Shown: positions 34,118 to 45,604 of the stretch, one piece after another | Layout of the letters: the number at the start of each line of letters is the position of its first letter | Position numbering within the stretch: the stretch's first letter is position 1 | NCBI GenBank assembly: GCA_903813345.2 | Contig: CAIIXF020000011.1 | Coordinates: 13,561,754-13,625,753, forward strand | Length of the DNA: 64,000 nt | Source: Owenia fusiformis | Taxonomy: Eukaryota; Annelida; Polychaeta; Sabellida; Oweniidae | Reading direction: 5' to 3' | Notes under the pieces: model-generated | Seen by the model: only the letters and a program-made list of their open reading frames with translations | The model's database searches: none | Told to the model about the DNA's origin: nothing | Made by a program: the position numbers and the translations under genes

Positions 34118-34845
34118 CACCCTTACCCTAGTATGTATTCACACGGTACCTTGCACCAGTATGCTGGTTGATTTATTTCATCCAAGTGTGTAACTTACCA
34201 GTAAAACAAACCCTAGTATGTTGACGTGATATCTTGAATCAGTTCGGTTCCTTTATTTCATTGCAGTGCGTACATGTATATAACCCACGAGATTTACTCT
34301 AGTATGCATTTACATAGTATTCTTTCACCAGTATGGTTCCTTTATTTCACTATGTATTATTTAAATGCGTATATTACATATGAGTTATACCCTTATATGT
34401 ATATCTTGCACCAGTATGGTTCCTTTATTTCATGGAAGAGCGTATATTACCCAAAGAACTTACCCCTGTATGTATTCACATCTTATCTTGCACCAGTATG
34501 GCTCCTTAATTTCAGTACAGTGCGTATATTACAAACACTACTTACCTCAGTATATATTCAAAGCTTACCCATAAGTTTTACCTAATTTGAATTAATTTGG
34601 CATCTTGACCAGTATGGTTCCTTTATTTAATTCCATTGTGTATGTCACTCATGAGTCTTATCCTGTTATGAATTCCGTTTGTATCTTGCAATAGTCTTAC
34701 ACAAGCATGTATAACAGGATATCTCGCACAATTATTGTTTTCTTTTTTCTTTTCAGGGCGTATATTACTCATGAGACTAACCCAAATATGTATTCACATG
34801 GTATCTTGCACCAGTATGGTTCCTTTATTTCATTCCAGTGCTTTA
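34118..34845 (+). repeat. Minisatellite, about 80-95 bp per unit
   Basis: About eight diverged units share CTTGCACCAGTATGGTTCC, then TTTATTTCATTCCAG, GCGTATATTAC and AGTATGTATTCACAT. Each unit has a T-rich tract followed by CAG that looks like a splice acceptor. The last unit runs straight into the acidic repeat. Confidence 0.8.
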
Positions 34846-34849
34846 GATG

Positions 34850-35512
34850 AAGAAGATGATGCTTCCAATGTGTCGGGTCAAGAAGATGAAGCTACCAATG
34901 TATCGGATGAAGAAGATGATGCCACCAATGTAACGGATGAGGATGAAGATGATGATGCTACCAATGTAACGGATGAGGATGAAGAAGATAATGGTACCAA
35001 TGTATCGGATGAAGGAGACGATGCAACCAATGAATAAGATGAGGATGTTGAAGATGATGCTACCAATGTATCAGATGAGAATAAAGAAGATGATGCTACC
35101 AATGTATCGGATGAAGAAGATGATGCTACAAATGTATAGGATGATGAAAATGGTGCTTCCAATAGTGGATGAAGAATATGAGCCTACCAATGAATCAGAT
35201 GAGGATGAAGAAAATGATGTTACTAATGTATCGGATGAGGAAAATTTTGCTACCAATATTGGATGAAGAAGATAATGCTACCAATGAATCAGATGAGGAT
35301 GAAAAAGATTATGCTAACATTGTATCAGATGAAGAAAATGATGCTACCAATGTAACAGCTGAGGATGAAGAAGATGATGCTACCAATGTATCGGTTGAAG
35401 ATGATGCTACCAATGTATCGGTTGAAGATGATGCTACCAATGTATCGGTTGAAGGAGATGATGCTACCAATGTAGCGGGTAAATATGATACCACCATTTA
35501 ATCAGATTAGGA
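34850..35512 (+). repeat. Acidic-coding-type repeat array, forward orientation
   Basis: Units of about 27-36 bp with core GAAGATGATGCTACCAATGT read D-E-E-D-D-A-T-N-V-S in one frame. Stops and frame changes occur (for example near 35035 and 35140), so the stretch is not one intact protein now. It could be decayed coding sequence for an acidic repeat protein or a satellite that never coded. Confidence 0.8.
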
Positions 35513-35701
35513 TGAAGGATATGATCATGCTACCAGTGTGTTTATTGTAATAAGTATTTTATTCTTAGTATGATTTTCATCATTTTCCTAATTTTAATTT
35601 TCCTAATGACAAGAAACCTCCCATTGGATAACATTATGAAGACAATATTTCCGACATTTAATTTTCCGAACCTGGCAAAAATTAGGAAATAGGCAAATTA
35701 A

Positions 35702-36788
35702 ATGATTAGGCAAAAGTACCACTTATACAGTATAATGATACAACTGCATACAAAATTTTGCAAATTCATACTACAAGTTAATTCAAAATGTACAAACATA
35801 CTAGCTAAATCTGAATTGGGAAGGTATCCCTTATTTATTAATATCTGTATTGGGATCATAAAATATTGGGTACACGCTAGGAAAGCTCCCAAAACTTCAC
35901 TGATTTCGAAAGTAACAACTCTAGATATTGCCAACAATACCTCGAATTATTATACTGTTGTAAAGGCTATCTGTGAATTCTATGGAATATCAACTTTTAT
36001 AGAAGATAAAGATATTTTTGATCAAACAGATGCAAGCATATTAATCAAAACCTTGAAAAACAAATTATTTAATAAATATCAAGAACTTTTCTTTCAAAAA
36101 ATCAATGTAGCTGAAAATATACCATCTAAAACCAGAGTGTATAGAACAGTAAAGAAAATGTATAAACAAGAGAAATACCTTAATATTAATAATGATTCCC
36201 ACAGAAAGGCTATAACAAGGACTGGGATCTCATGTCATAACTTTCCTATAGAAATGGGAAGGAGATTCAAAATTGCAAAAGAAAAGCGATATTGCTATTT
36301 ATGTGACTCCAAAGAAATTGGTGATGAGTACCATGTACTTTTCGAATGCAACTATGAAAAACTTATAAATATACGTAAAGACTTTATTTTTGGTATAAGA
36401 CAGATTAAAGAACAATTTATACAATTTAATAACAAACAGCTATTTAGTTATCTACTTATGAGCCACGATAATGAACTAATGAATCCATGGGGTGAATTCC
36501 TAAACAAAATGAACCTTACTGTTGACACTCATAAAATACTGAGAAATAAAAATGATTTACTGAAATGGTTCCAAAAGAAAGGTGATGCCAAGTAAGCAAG
36601 CAATATGATTATCTCATTTATATACTGCTCATAAATATTATTATACCCTTTGTGTCTTTGTATGCATGTTTTTTGTAAACAACCATATATATTATACCTT
36701 TATTTTATGTATGCATGTTTCTTTATTGTAAATTACCAATACTCCAGAACGAGATACGGAACAATAAAGTACTATCTTATCTTATCTA
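35702..36788 (+). pseudogene. 5'-truncated LINE: ORF2 C-terminus and 3' end
   Basis: A 297-codon open frame (35702-36595) has SELGRYPLFINICIGIIKYW, the conserved block after the reverse transcriptase of CR1/L2/Daphne-like LINEs. Later CYLCDSKEIGDEYHVLFEC forms the C-x2-C...H...C zinc-binding motif (zf-RVT type). It ends GDAK-stop. A 3' tail follows with ACAATAAAGTACTATCTTAT and a short TTATC repeat to about 36788, typical of LINE 3' ends. The reverse transcriptase core is absent (5' truncation). The surviving frame is open, so the insertion may be fairly young. The first methionine is only the start of the open frame and not a true start. Confidence 0.85.
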
Positions 36789-36884
36789 ATGATACATACT
36801 GATGAGAATGCACGGTCAGGATACATTTTTAGGTAGTTTAAACTTTAAAGAGAGAATCAGATCTAGCGAGCAGGCCAACAAAAA

Positions 36885-38620
36885 ATGTTCCAATTGGTAG
36901 CACCATCTTCTTCATTCTCACCGGATTCATTGGTAGCATCATCTTCATCCGATACATTGGTAGCACCATCTTCATCATCCGATGCATTGGTACCATCATC
37001 TTCTTCATCCTCGTCTGATTCGTTGGTAGCACCCACTTTTTCATCAGAAACATTGGTAGCATCATCTTCTTCATCTTCCTTTCGATACATTGGGAACATC
37101 ATCTTCTTCTTCCTCACCGGACACATTGGTGGCATCATCTTCTTCAGCTGATACATTGGTAGCATCATCTCCTTCTTTCTTACCCAATACATTGGTAGCA
37201 TCATCTTCTTCATCCTCACATTGGTAGCATCATCTTCTTTTTCCTCATCTGATTCATTGGTAGCACCCACTTCTTCATCAGAAATATTGGTAGCAGCAGC
37301 ATCTTCTTCATCCTCCTCTGATTCATTGGTAGCATCATCTTCATCCGATTCATTGATAGCATTATCTCTTTCATCTGATATTGTTAGCACCATCTTCTTG
37401 ACCTATTACATTTTTAGCACCATCTTCTTGATCCGATACATTGATATGATTCATTGGTAGCATCATCTTCTTCATCTGATATTGATAGCACCATCTTTTT
37501 GACCCGACACATTTGAAGCATCATCTTCTTTATCCTATATTGGTAGCACCATTTTCTTCATCGATCCGATACATTGGTAGCATCATCTTCTTCATCCAAT
37601 ACATTGGTAGCATCATCTTCTTCATTCGATATTGGTAGCACCATTTTCTTGACCCGACACATTGGAAGAATCTTCTTCATCAAATATTGGTAGCAAAATC
37701 TTCGTCATCTGATACATTGGTAGCATCATCTTCTTCCTCACCCGAGAAATTGGTAGCATCATCTTCTTCACCCCTTATCTGATTTATTGATAGCATCATC
37801 TTCTTCTTCCTCATCTGATTCAATGGAAGCACCATCTTCTTCATCAGATACATTGGTATCATCTTCTTCATCCTCATCTGAATCATTGGTAGCATCATCT
37901 CCATCCGATACATCGATAGCATCAAATCCTTCATCTGATACATCGGTAGCATTATCTTCTTCTTTCTCACCCAATACATTACCAATTCTTCATCCGATAT
38001 ATTTGTAGTATCATCTTCTTCATCGGATACATTGGTAGCATCATCCTTTTCATCATTCAATATTGGTAGCCCCGTTTGCTTGACCCGACACACTGGTAGC
38101 ATCTTCTTCATCAAATATTGGTAGAACCATCTTCTTCATCCTAAACATCAGTAGCATCATCTTCTTCATCCGATACATTGGTGGCATCATCTTCGTTATC
38201 CGATACATTGGTAGCATCATCCTTTTCATCATTCAATATTGGTAGCCCCATTTGCTTGACCCGACACACTGGTAGCATCTTCTTCATCAAATATTGGTAG
38301 CACAATCTTCATCATCCTATACATTTGTAGCATCATCTTCTTCATCCTATACATTAGTAGCATAATCTTCTTCATCCGATACATTATAAGCATCATCTTC
38401 TTCATCCGATACATTGGTAGCATCATCTTCTTCATCCGATACATTGGTAGCATCATCTTCTTCATCCGATACATTGGTAGCATCATCTTCTTCATCCGAT
38501 ACATTGGTAGCATCATCTTCTTCATCCTATACATTAGTAGCATCATCTTCTTCATCTGATACATTGGTAGCATCATCTCCTTCATCCAAAACATTTAAAG
38601 CATCATCTTCTTGCTCTCTG
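36885..38620 (-). repeat. Acidic-coding-type repeat array, inverted orientation
   Basis: The same core as 34850-35512 but on the opposite strand (ACATTGGTAGCATCATCTTC). 38395-38520 is a nearly perfect stretch of identical 30-bp units; elsewhere units are more diverged, and blocks are duplicated (37680-37760, 38030-38110 and 38215-38290 share the ATTCAATATTGGTAGCCCC context). Read on the minus strand it gives D/E/A/T/N/V/S repeats in shifting frames. Confidence 0.85.
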
Positions 38621-38947
38621 GGAATTGAAATTTCGTATTGTGCAATCAATATAGTAGCGGGTGGTTTGAATTTTTTTTTGATTTTATAGTTACATCTCTA
38701 AATTCAAAAACATATCAATTGCAATTTCCTACATACTAGTGTATGTAGGATGTTTAAAAGTCGTGAAAACAAGATTGAACATAAAACATTGACCCAGTTA
38801 CTCATTATTTATCATGGAATCACTAAGGAGAACATTATTAATGACTTAAATCGTAAACAGTTATGCTGTATTCCAAGAAAAATCAATTCAGAAATGCAGA
38901 ATGTTTAATTTTGTTGCTCAATTATAAACAATGGTAACGTTTTGATA

Positions 38948-39026
38948 TACCCTTTGCATTCGTTTGACTTCACTTCTTAAAAGAGAGCTTTGTCTTAACT
39001 AGACTCTGCAGTCTGCACGCAGGGTA
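38948..39026. mobile_element. 79-bp deletion derivative of the TACCCT MITE
   Basis: Starts TACCCTTTGCATTCGTTTGA and ends CTGCACGCAGGGTA, the two ends of the 370-bp element at 14803-15172 with the middle missing. Flanked by GTTTTGATA at 38939-38947 and 39027-39035. The paralogue near 31700 has one uninterrupted site. Confidence 0.9.
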
Positions 39027-39805
39027 GTTTTGATAACAACGTTTACAAAATTATTTGAAACAAAGATATTAAATTAATATGTAACATTCGTTGGCATGTG
39101 CCAGTGAGTTAATAAGAAAAATATGCTTTTTGTTCAATATCTTATTCCCAAAGGAATTTATTAAGGATCGGTATATCTTAACGTACTTTTATCATCCCGA
39201 AATCAAACATTTCGAATACTAATTTCGCAAACTGTTTGTTGAGAATGGATTCGAGATGTACTCAAAATTAATACGTTGAAATGTGTATCATCATCTTAAC
39301 AACCACCTCACAAATAATTTTGGAAAACAAAGATGTACGATTTTCGAAATTTTTATTTTCGAATGTTGACTTAGTTACTGAACCTGACCGATACACACAG
39401 TAATAATTTGGTGCTGCATGAACACAATGGATCTTGGACGTATTCAGTGATCATTAGAGCTGACAAATGGGGGGGGGTGTATAGAGATATTGTATATCGT
39501 ATAAGAGGCTGAAAATTTATTGTATATTGTATAAGAGGGGGCAAAATTTATCGTATATTGTATAAGAGGTGTAAAAAATATGGTATATGGTATAATAGAA
39601 AATATATGGTATATGGTATCTAGAATTAAAGAAGGCTAATTATGACCGTGTTGGAAAAACATGGAAAAGTAGTCTCTCTAATTGGTTCCATATTCCAGGT
39701 CAATCAATACTGTAAGTTTAGAGAAAATCCCTCTCAAACTAAGAGTTTTGTGCCCTTTTCATTCAAATTTTCACAGGAGGTGTTAAATATAGTCTCAAAT
39801 AAGAA

Positions 39806-40762
39806 TCACGCCCGGTGATCAGAAGAAATGAACGGAGGGGGGAGAAGATGTAGCTGATTTTTGGTAGAAAATTCAACAAATCCTGAAGATTTATTATTTC
39901 AAGAGAAAGTTTACAATTGAATGGCTAAATGAATAGACGCAGTGGACGGGGGAATATGTTAGGTCTTCTTGGATTTTTTTGAACTGTGGAGTTCTAGAAT
40001 GAAAGATCTGTCAAAAAGTGCAGCGTAGCCTAAACGTGCAAATGCCAATGTTTTTGCTATAAATCAATATACACGACCTGAATAAATACTTGTAAGTGAA
40101 GTAATTATCACAAAACTATTGTCATCATTGGTTTTGTAAAACACGTTACCATACGTTATATAAAAAGTAATCGAAAATTATTAAAATTTAACGGAGGAGG
40201 GAGTAATGTGTCTATAAGGCATATGAAAACTTCCAAGAACTCCATATGTCCCCATTTTTCACTTTTCAGAGTTGTAACATCAAGTTACTGAATAAATGAG
40301 TTCATTTTTCAAGTACACGAATTTGTGGAAATTTCTTCTACCTTAAAGACATATTACTCCCCCCTCCGTTCACCCCCCCCCCTCCGTTCAATTTTAATTT
40401 TTTTTGATTATTTTTTATCTATCATTTGGAAAATTATTTTTAAAAACCGGCAATGAATTTTGTGATAAAAACGTTACTTATATATTTATTACAGGTCGTG
40501 CAGACCATTGTTGCTTGATTTAAAGCAAAAACATTGGCATTTGCCCGTTGGCAACTTTTTAATAGATCTTTTATCTTAGAACTCCATCAGTTCAAAAAAA
40601 TCCAAGAAGACCTAACATATTTCCCTGTGCACTGCACTTATTCATTTAGCCATTCAATTGTAAACTTTTTCTTGAAAAAATAAATCTTCAACATTTGTTG
40701 AATTTACCGAAAATCAGCTAGTCCCCCCTCCGTTCATTTCATCGGATCACCGGGCGTGTGAC
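39806..40762. mobile_element. Foldback element with TCACGCCCGGTGATC ends
   Basis: TCACGCCCGGTGATC at the left and GATCACCGGGCGTGTGA at the right, with arms of about 300 bp and a second inner pair of inverted motifs. CCCCCCTCCGTTCA or its inverse occurs four to five times. The paralogue near 49305-49315 reads AATAAGAATGCCAAATGCC with no insert, which proves the insertion. No clear target duplication. Confidence 0.8.
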
Positions 40763-40979
40763 TGCCAAATGTCATTGACTCATCTTAACTTTGATGAAAA
40801 ATATGGTCACTATGGCTACTCGTGTTTCGGGGTATGTGGGATAAATCATTAAAATATTTGAGTATAAAGTGTTCATACAGCGCATGTTTTAATAGAAGCA
40901 TCACAATGCTAATATAGCATAATATAGCAAAAGGTGTTTATATGGTCTTCAAACTGTCATATGTTGGATTATTTATTGG

Positions 40980-41570
40980 GGATTTGAACAGGTGCATATG
41001 TTAGGCCAATGCATTAACTCCAGATCAAGCACGCACTCATAGAGGTAATAAAATAATTTGGACTTTGAGACAGGGAAGGTTTTTCTGAAATGTTGTCCTG
41101 ATTTTCAGCCCTTTCCACATATGTTTTTTCAATGTTTGATGCACCAATATGTTGCACTTTGAGACACAGTTTTGAGACACAGTTAACCTCTAAAATATGA
41201 TTTATTTGGGATAAAGTGGAAAACAGTATATGTGTTTCCCATGTTATTTTCCCATAGGGAAACCTCGTGTGATCCGTTGTTTTCAGCTTAATTTTGGTCA
41301 TCCAAAATTGCCATATCTTTAAAACCCCTGCATGAATCATATTTTCATTTAAGATGTTAACCATGTCTCAAAACGCAATAGAGTGATCGATGCAACAAAC
41401 ATTAAAAAACAGGTGTGGAAAGGGCTGGAAATCAGGACAACATTAGAGAAAAAACATGTTGATGGGGTATTTGCACCTTCCCTGTCCTAAAGTCCAAATT
41501 ATTTTATAATCTCTGTGACTGCTTGTCCTGGAGTTAATGCATTAGCCTAATCATCATTCGTGAATCATGT
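40980..41570. mobile_element. Foldback repeat (AACAGGTGCATATGTTAGG family)
   Basis: The left arm has TTGAACAGGTGCATATGTTA and CCAATGCATTAACTCCAG. The right arm has the inverse CTGGAGTTAATGCATTAGCC. GTCCTGATTTTCAGCCCTTT and its inverse lie between. Related copies are at 49572-49905 and 8235-8470. Confidence 0.75.
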
Positions 41571-42599
41571 GGTTTGACCTTTATGGAAATTTGCTTAATT
41601 TTGACACACCTTTGTTTAACTTATACTGTCTTTAAGGCTGCCTTATCTGAAACCCCGAAGTGTCTCTTGTTTCAGATGTTTAAACAATCAAGTCTCATCT
41701 TGCCTTTATTTCAAACTCGAGTTTCCAGACTCGAGTCCAATTAAAAATGAATTATCTACATGGAAGTTTGTGAAGTCCTTTCTTTCTTAAACTGTTTTCA
41801 ATACTTAATATTTTCCAGATAACTGCTTTACAAAATCATTGTGCATTGTGAATCTTCATTATCTATCTGATACATATTTTCCTCAGCAAACTTTATTTTC
41901 ATAGAACACATGATGAATCTTTTATTCCACATTCTAAATTTTGCATCAATTATGTTTCAAGGATTTTTTTCCCTGGCTCACTATGAAGGATTCCATTTAC
42001 ATTAAACTAAGTCATGGGAAAGTAGGTCATAAGAAAGAGGAACACTGAGTTCCACCCATTCCAATGATGCAGGTTTTGTGCTAATTTTGAATATCTTTAT
42101 GGTACTTTTACAGGTAATGGGCCAATGGCTTTAGCAAATTGCAGAAGTAGGTTGCAGAAGTAGGTTGTGAAATCACTAAATAGAAGTCATGAATCTTATA
42201 TCATAAATGTGTTTTAAATCAACTTGTTTACCTGAAAATAAAATGTGGTCACAGCTTTTCTGAAAATGCGGATGTCTTATTCATAATGCAATAAATGAAA
42301 TCATTGTGGTATGTATGTGGAGTCTATTTGCCTTATAATAATACATTTACTTTAGGACATGGATTCTCTCCTAATATTATTTCCTTATAAATATCCAAAC
42401 TTTAATCAAAAGCAGTTTCAAAATTATCGTATATTGTATCTCACCTAAAATATCGTATATGGTATAAGAGCTGTGAAAAATATTGTATATGGTATAAAAG
42501 GGGTGAAAAAATATTGTATATGGTATAAGAGAGCTGAAAAATATTGTATATGCATTTCCAAGACCCTCTATACACCCCCCCCCCGGCCCCCCCCCCCCC

Positions 42600-43210
42600 A
42601 CAAATGTGAATCTCATAGACACGCATACGAGCTTACATTGATCTCAACTTTATATTCAGGGATCATTGGAAGCTGATAGCTGTCGATCTTGAACATATTT
42701 AGTGATCATTAGAGCTGACAAATATGAATCTCATAGACACGCACACGAGCTCACATAGTTCAACAAGTTAAACCCAATACCACGGCTTTCATTTATTAAT
42801 CTGAATGCTATTGTTGCCGTGATTGGGTTTAACTTCCGTGCTATGCTTTTATTTGTTGCAAATTCTCACTATCAGTTATAATTTAAACGCGCATGGAATT
42901 CTATGCGCTGCCATAGGCCATTATTAAATATTTTGCATCAAGGGCCGCATGGGCACGGACGTTTAACCTAGGGCGGGCCACAAGATATGTCAGATAAGAA
43001 ATAAGGCCCAGACTAGGTTTAACTTGTTGAACTAGAGCTTACACTGATCTCAACTTTATATTCAGGGATCATTGGAAGCTGATAGCTGTCGATCTTGAAC
43101 ATATTCAGTGATTATTAGAGCTGACAAATATGGACTTATAGAAACGCACAGGGCCTGACATTGATCTCAACTTTATATCCGGGGATCATTGGAAGCTGAT
43201 AACTCGATCT
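42600..43210. repeat. Tandem repeat of about 110-150 bp, interrupted by a MITE
   Basis: Units share GGGATCATTGGAAGCTGATA, CTCAACTTTATATTC and ATTAGAGCTGACAAATATG. Two to three full and several partial units are present; related half-units occur again at 43620-43780. The sequence left of 39463 is another unit. Confidence 0.75.
42756..43034. mobile_element. 279-bp MITE with TAGTTCAACAAGTTAAACC ends
   Basis: Perfect 19-bp inverted ends TAGTTCAACAAGTTAAACC / GGTTTAACTTGTTGAACTA. Flanked by GAGCTCACA (42747-42755) and GAGCTTACA (43035-43043), a 9-bp duplication with one difference. It splits one unit of the tandem repeat. An inner inverted pair GGGTTTAACTT/AAGTTAAACCC is also present. Confidence 0.9.
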
Positions 43211-43215
43211 CATAG

Positions 43216-43467
43216 ATGAATGAACGCAAGGAGCTCACACGTATCAAACTCAAATGTCATTGTTATGGCGAAGGTCCTAGATTAGCGTGTTGTTCTCTAA
43301 ACTGCTCCGCCAACTCCACAACCCAAAAGGCTGCTTACATCAGAAAAAGAGATGAGAAGAAACATATGTTAAAAACCTCAAAGACACCAAAGGTAACATT
43401 CTCATACGCATTCACACCCACAACAAGGAAAATTGGCTCCAAACGTTCCAACTCTGTACAGTGCTGA
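43216..43467 (+). CDS. Unrecognised cysteine-containing ORF, possible exon
   Basis: An 83-codon frame with LKCHCYGEGPRLACCSLNCS, six cysteines in a row-like pattern, then a basic region ending VQC-stop. The pattern hints at a metal-binding domain of a transposon or host protein. No domain is assigned, and no splice sites or neighbours support it. Confidence 0.25.
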   Translation: MNERKELTRIKLKCHCYGEGPRLACCSLNCSANSTTQKAAYIRKRDEKKHMLKTSKTPKVTFSYAFTPTTRKIGSKRSNSVQC

Positions 43468-43909
43468 ATACTATGGCAAAGTTAGCATGAATTAACTGCA
43501 AGGAGAATGTTGTTATTGTCTGACTTTAAACTGGGTATAAATTCATAATCAGCGATATAAAAGATTTGATCCTTGCACACTGTCCTTAGACCCACTCCGT
43601 TATCATAAGTAGCTAAAAATGATAATTTGGAGCTGACAATTATGGATCTCATGGAAACATAGAGATTACACTCTTTGTTTTATTTGATCGCTAAGGATAT
43701 TTTACTATGTACAGTAGCTTTGAAATCTCGTTGAAACATACATGTACACATTGATCATTGGAAGCTGACAACTATGTATCTCATAGACATTTTCAGTGCT
43801 AATTTGGTGGGGGGGTCGCAGTCTTGAAGCTAGACTAATATATATAGCGACTGTTTGAGTATGACAACCATGAAGACGGAAAGACCAGGTTCATCAATTA
43901 AGAATGAAC

Positions 43910-44575
43910 GAATCGTGAATTCCATGTTGTATTTTATGAGTTTGAAATAGATAGTAAATTATGTGATGGTAACTTTGTTGAAGATGAAATTCATTTTGCT
44001 GTCCAATGTAAACATTATTCCAACTTGAGAACACATTTTTATAGAACTGTTACTGATATTTTAACACCACATATAAGAACAAACACCGACAATAAGTTAC
44101 TTTTATTTATAAGCCTAATGCATTCAAGATCAATTCAGAGACAGTGGGCTGCTCTGTTGTACAAAATGTTCATGAAAAGGCAATTTGACCTGGAACGGTT
44201 GACTGCAGTATAATAATTTGCCATATTATTCCTATGTATTGTATTTATTGCAGTGAGGGCCTAACCTCCACACCATTTTGTAGTCAAGAATCTAGTCATT
44301 ATCTCACAAGATGTAAATCATTTACCATCATTTATAGATGGAATCATTAATATTTATCAATCTATGCATTAGCGTACTTGTAGATGAATTGTAGTTTTAT
44401 TGTTGAATGTCATATATATTTAAACACTGTTATTATTGATCTTTAAAGTCCAGTGTCTCATAAGCCGACATCGGCTGGTGTTTTTTTAGAATATGTATTA
44501 ATTTGTACCAAATGTAAACCAGTGACACTATAATAAAAAACTATTTTAATAAATAAATAAATGTATAGTACTCCA
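43910..44575 (+). pseudogene. LINE ORF2 C-terminus and 3' end
   Basis: DSKLCDGNFVEDEIHFAVQC (from about 43940) with HYSNLRTHFY is the C...D-E-x-H-F...C block of non-LTR elements, the same region as in 36290-36360 but of another family. It ends LTAV-stop at 44213. The 3' untranslated part ends in AATAAATAAATAAATG near 44570, with CATAAGCCGACATCGGCTGG inside, typical of a CR1-type 3' end. The rest of the element is missing. Confidence 0.75.
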
Positions 44576-44649
44576 TTTGGGTGTGGTCATTTTTATCAAA
44601 AACAATAACGGTAATGAATTATATATTCCTGACCTTAAAATGCCATTTT

Positions 44650-44945
44650 AATTCATAAGTGGGGAGGGGGGTGTATCGAGATATTGTATATCGTATAAGA
44701 GGGTGAAAATGTAAATGTATATATATTTTTTTTTTTATTGAATATATATATTCAATGCTTTATTGTACTAAAAATCCCTTTCGGGTATGTGTACAGCAAA
44801 TAATATAATAAAATAAAAACTAAAACTATAGATACAATTACAATTATTGTATAAGAGGGGGCAAAATTTATCGTATATGGTATAAAAGGTGTAAAAAATA
44901 TGGTATAAGAGGAAATAAATGGTATATGGTATCTTAAGGCACCAG
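44650..44945. repeat. GTATAAGAGG repeat with an inserted LINE 3' tail
   Basis: GGGGGGTGTATCGAGATATT and TATATCGTATAAGAGGG repeat the start of 39469. Between GTGAAAATG (44710) and ATTGTATAAGAGGGG (44846) lies a segment whose minus strand reads CCCGAAAGGGATTTTTAGTA then CAATAAAG and an A-rich tail, a short LINE-type 3' end. The uninterrupted paralogue is at about 39500. Confidence 0.7.
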
Positions 44946-45600
44946 CAGGTTAAATATATGTTAAAAAAAAGAACGAGAAAATGGCAACTCCACAAAGTAG
45001 CAAATCCCAATGAACACTATATAAATCATCAATCTGTACAGTCACAATATAATATTTACCATCTACTCTTCAATAAGTATTTTAGATCATTGTAGTATAA
45101 TGTAACCATACTTTCAAGATAACTCTAAGTAATGGCGAATTTCTGCTCTCTAGTCAGCCATTTTGAATTTTCAGAGGCACAAATCAGAAAATCAATGCCA
45201 TAATTGTGATCTACATTGAAATTCCTTCAATTTGAGTATAATTAATATAGCCATACTTTTAAGAGATCAGAAAATAATTGCGAAATCCCTCATTAGGCGG
45301 CCATTTTGAATTTTTTGAGGCCCGAATCAGTAAAACGCTACAATATTTGCAATCCACTCTAAATCGCCTTTCATTTGAGTATAATAAAGCTATACTTCAA
45401 AAACATCTCAAAATTAATGTAATTTCCTGTTTTCCCAACCCCCGACTTACACTAGGAAACTAGTGAAAAACTGGGATATATGTGAAATAGATAGATGTAG
45501 TTAATATACACGTACTACCAAATTTCAAATAATAATATTTATTATTTTGGTTTAAAATGAAAAAAAACTAGTACCGTGGGTACTGGGCTCACATGGTGTT
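44946..45600. other. Non-coding
   Basis: Three weak repeats of GCCATTTTGAATTTT occur with ATACTTTCAAGATA-like blocks. No gene is seen. Confidence 0.45.
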
Positions 45601-45604
45601 GCTC

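Larger units (their letters stand above)
39469..42599. mobile_element. Candidate 3.1-kb composite element with G-run/TGTATAGAG ends
   Basis: Left end GGGGGGGGTGTATAGAG followed by ATATTGTATATCGTATAAGA; right end inverted CTCTATACACCCCCCCC with TATGGTATAAGAG motifs just inside. ACAAAT flanks both ends (39463-39468 and 42600-42605), and together the flanks rebuild one unit of the tandem repeat at 42600-43210. Its interior is a paralogue of 48720-50460 and contains two foldbacks. It has no coding. A related end lies at 44650-44945. Confidence 0.6.

Noticed and set aside
34878-35256. Minus-strand ORFs rich in S, D, T, L and V
   Set aside because: Antisense readings of the acidic repeat. The same happens at 36885-38689 on the plus strand.
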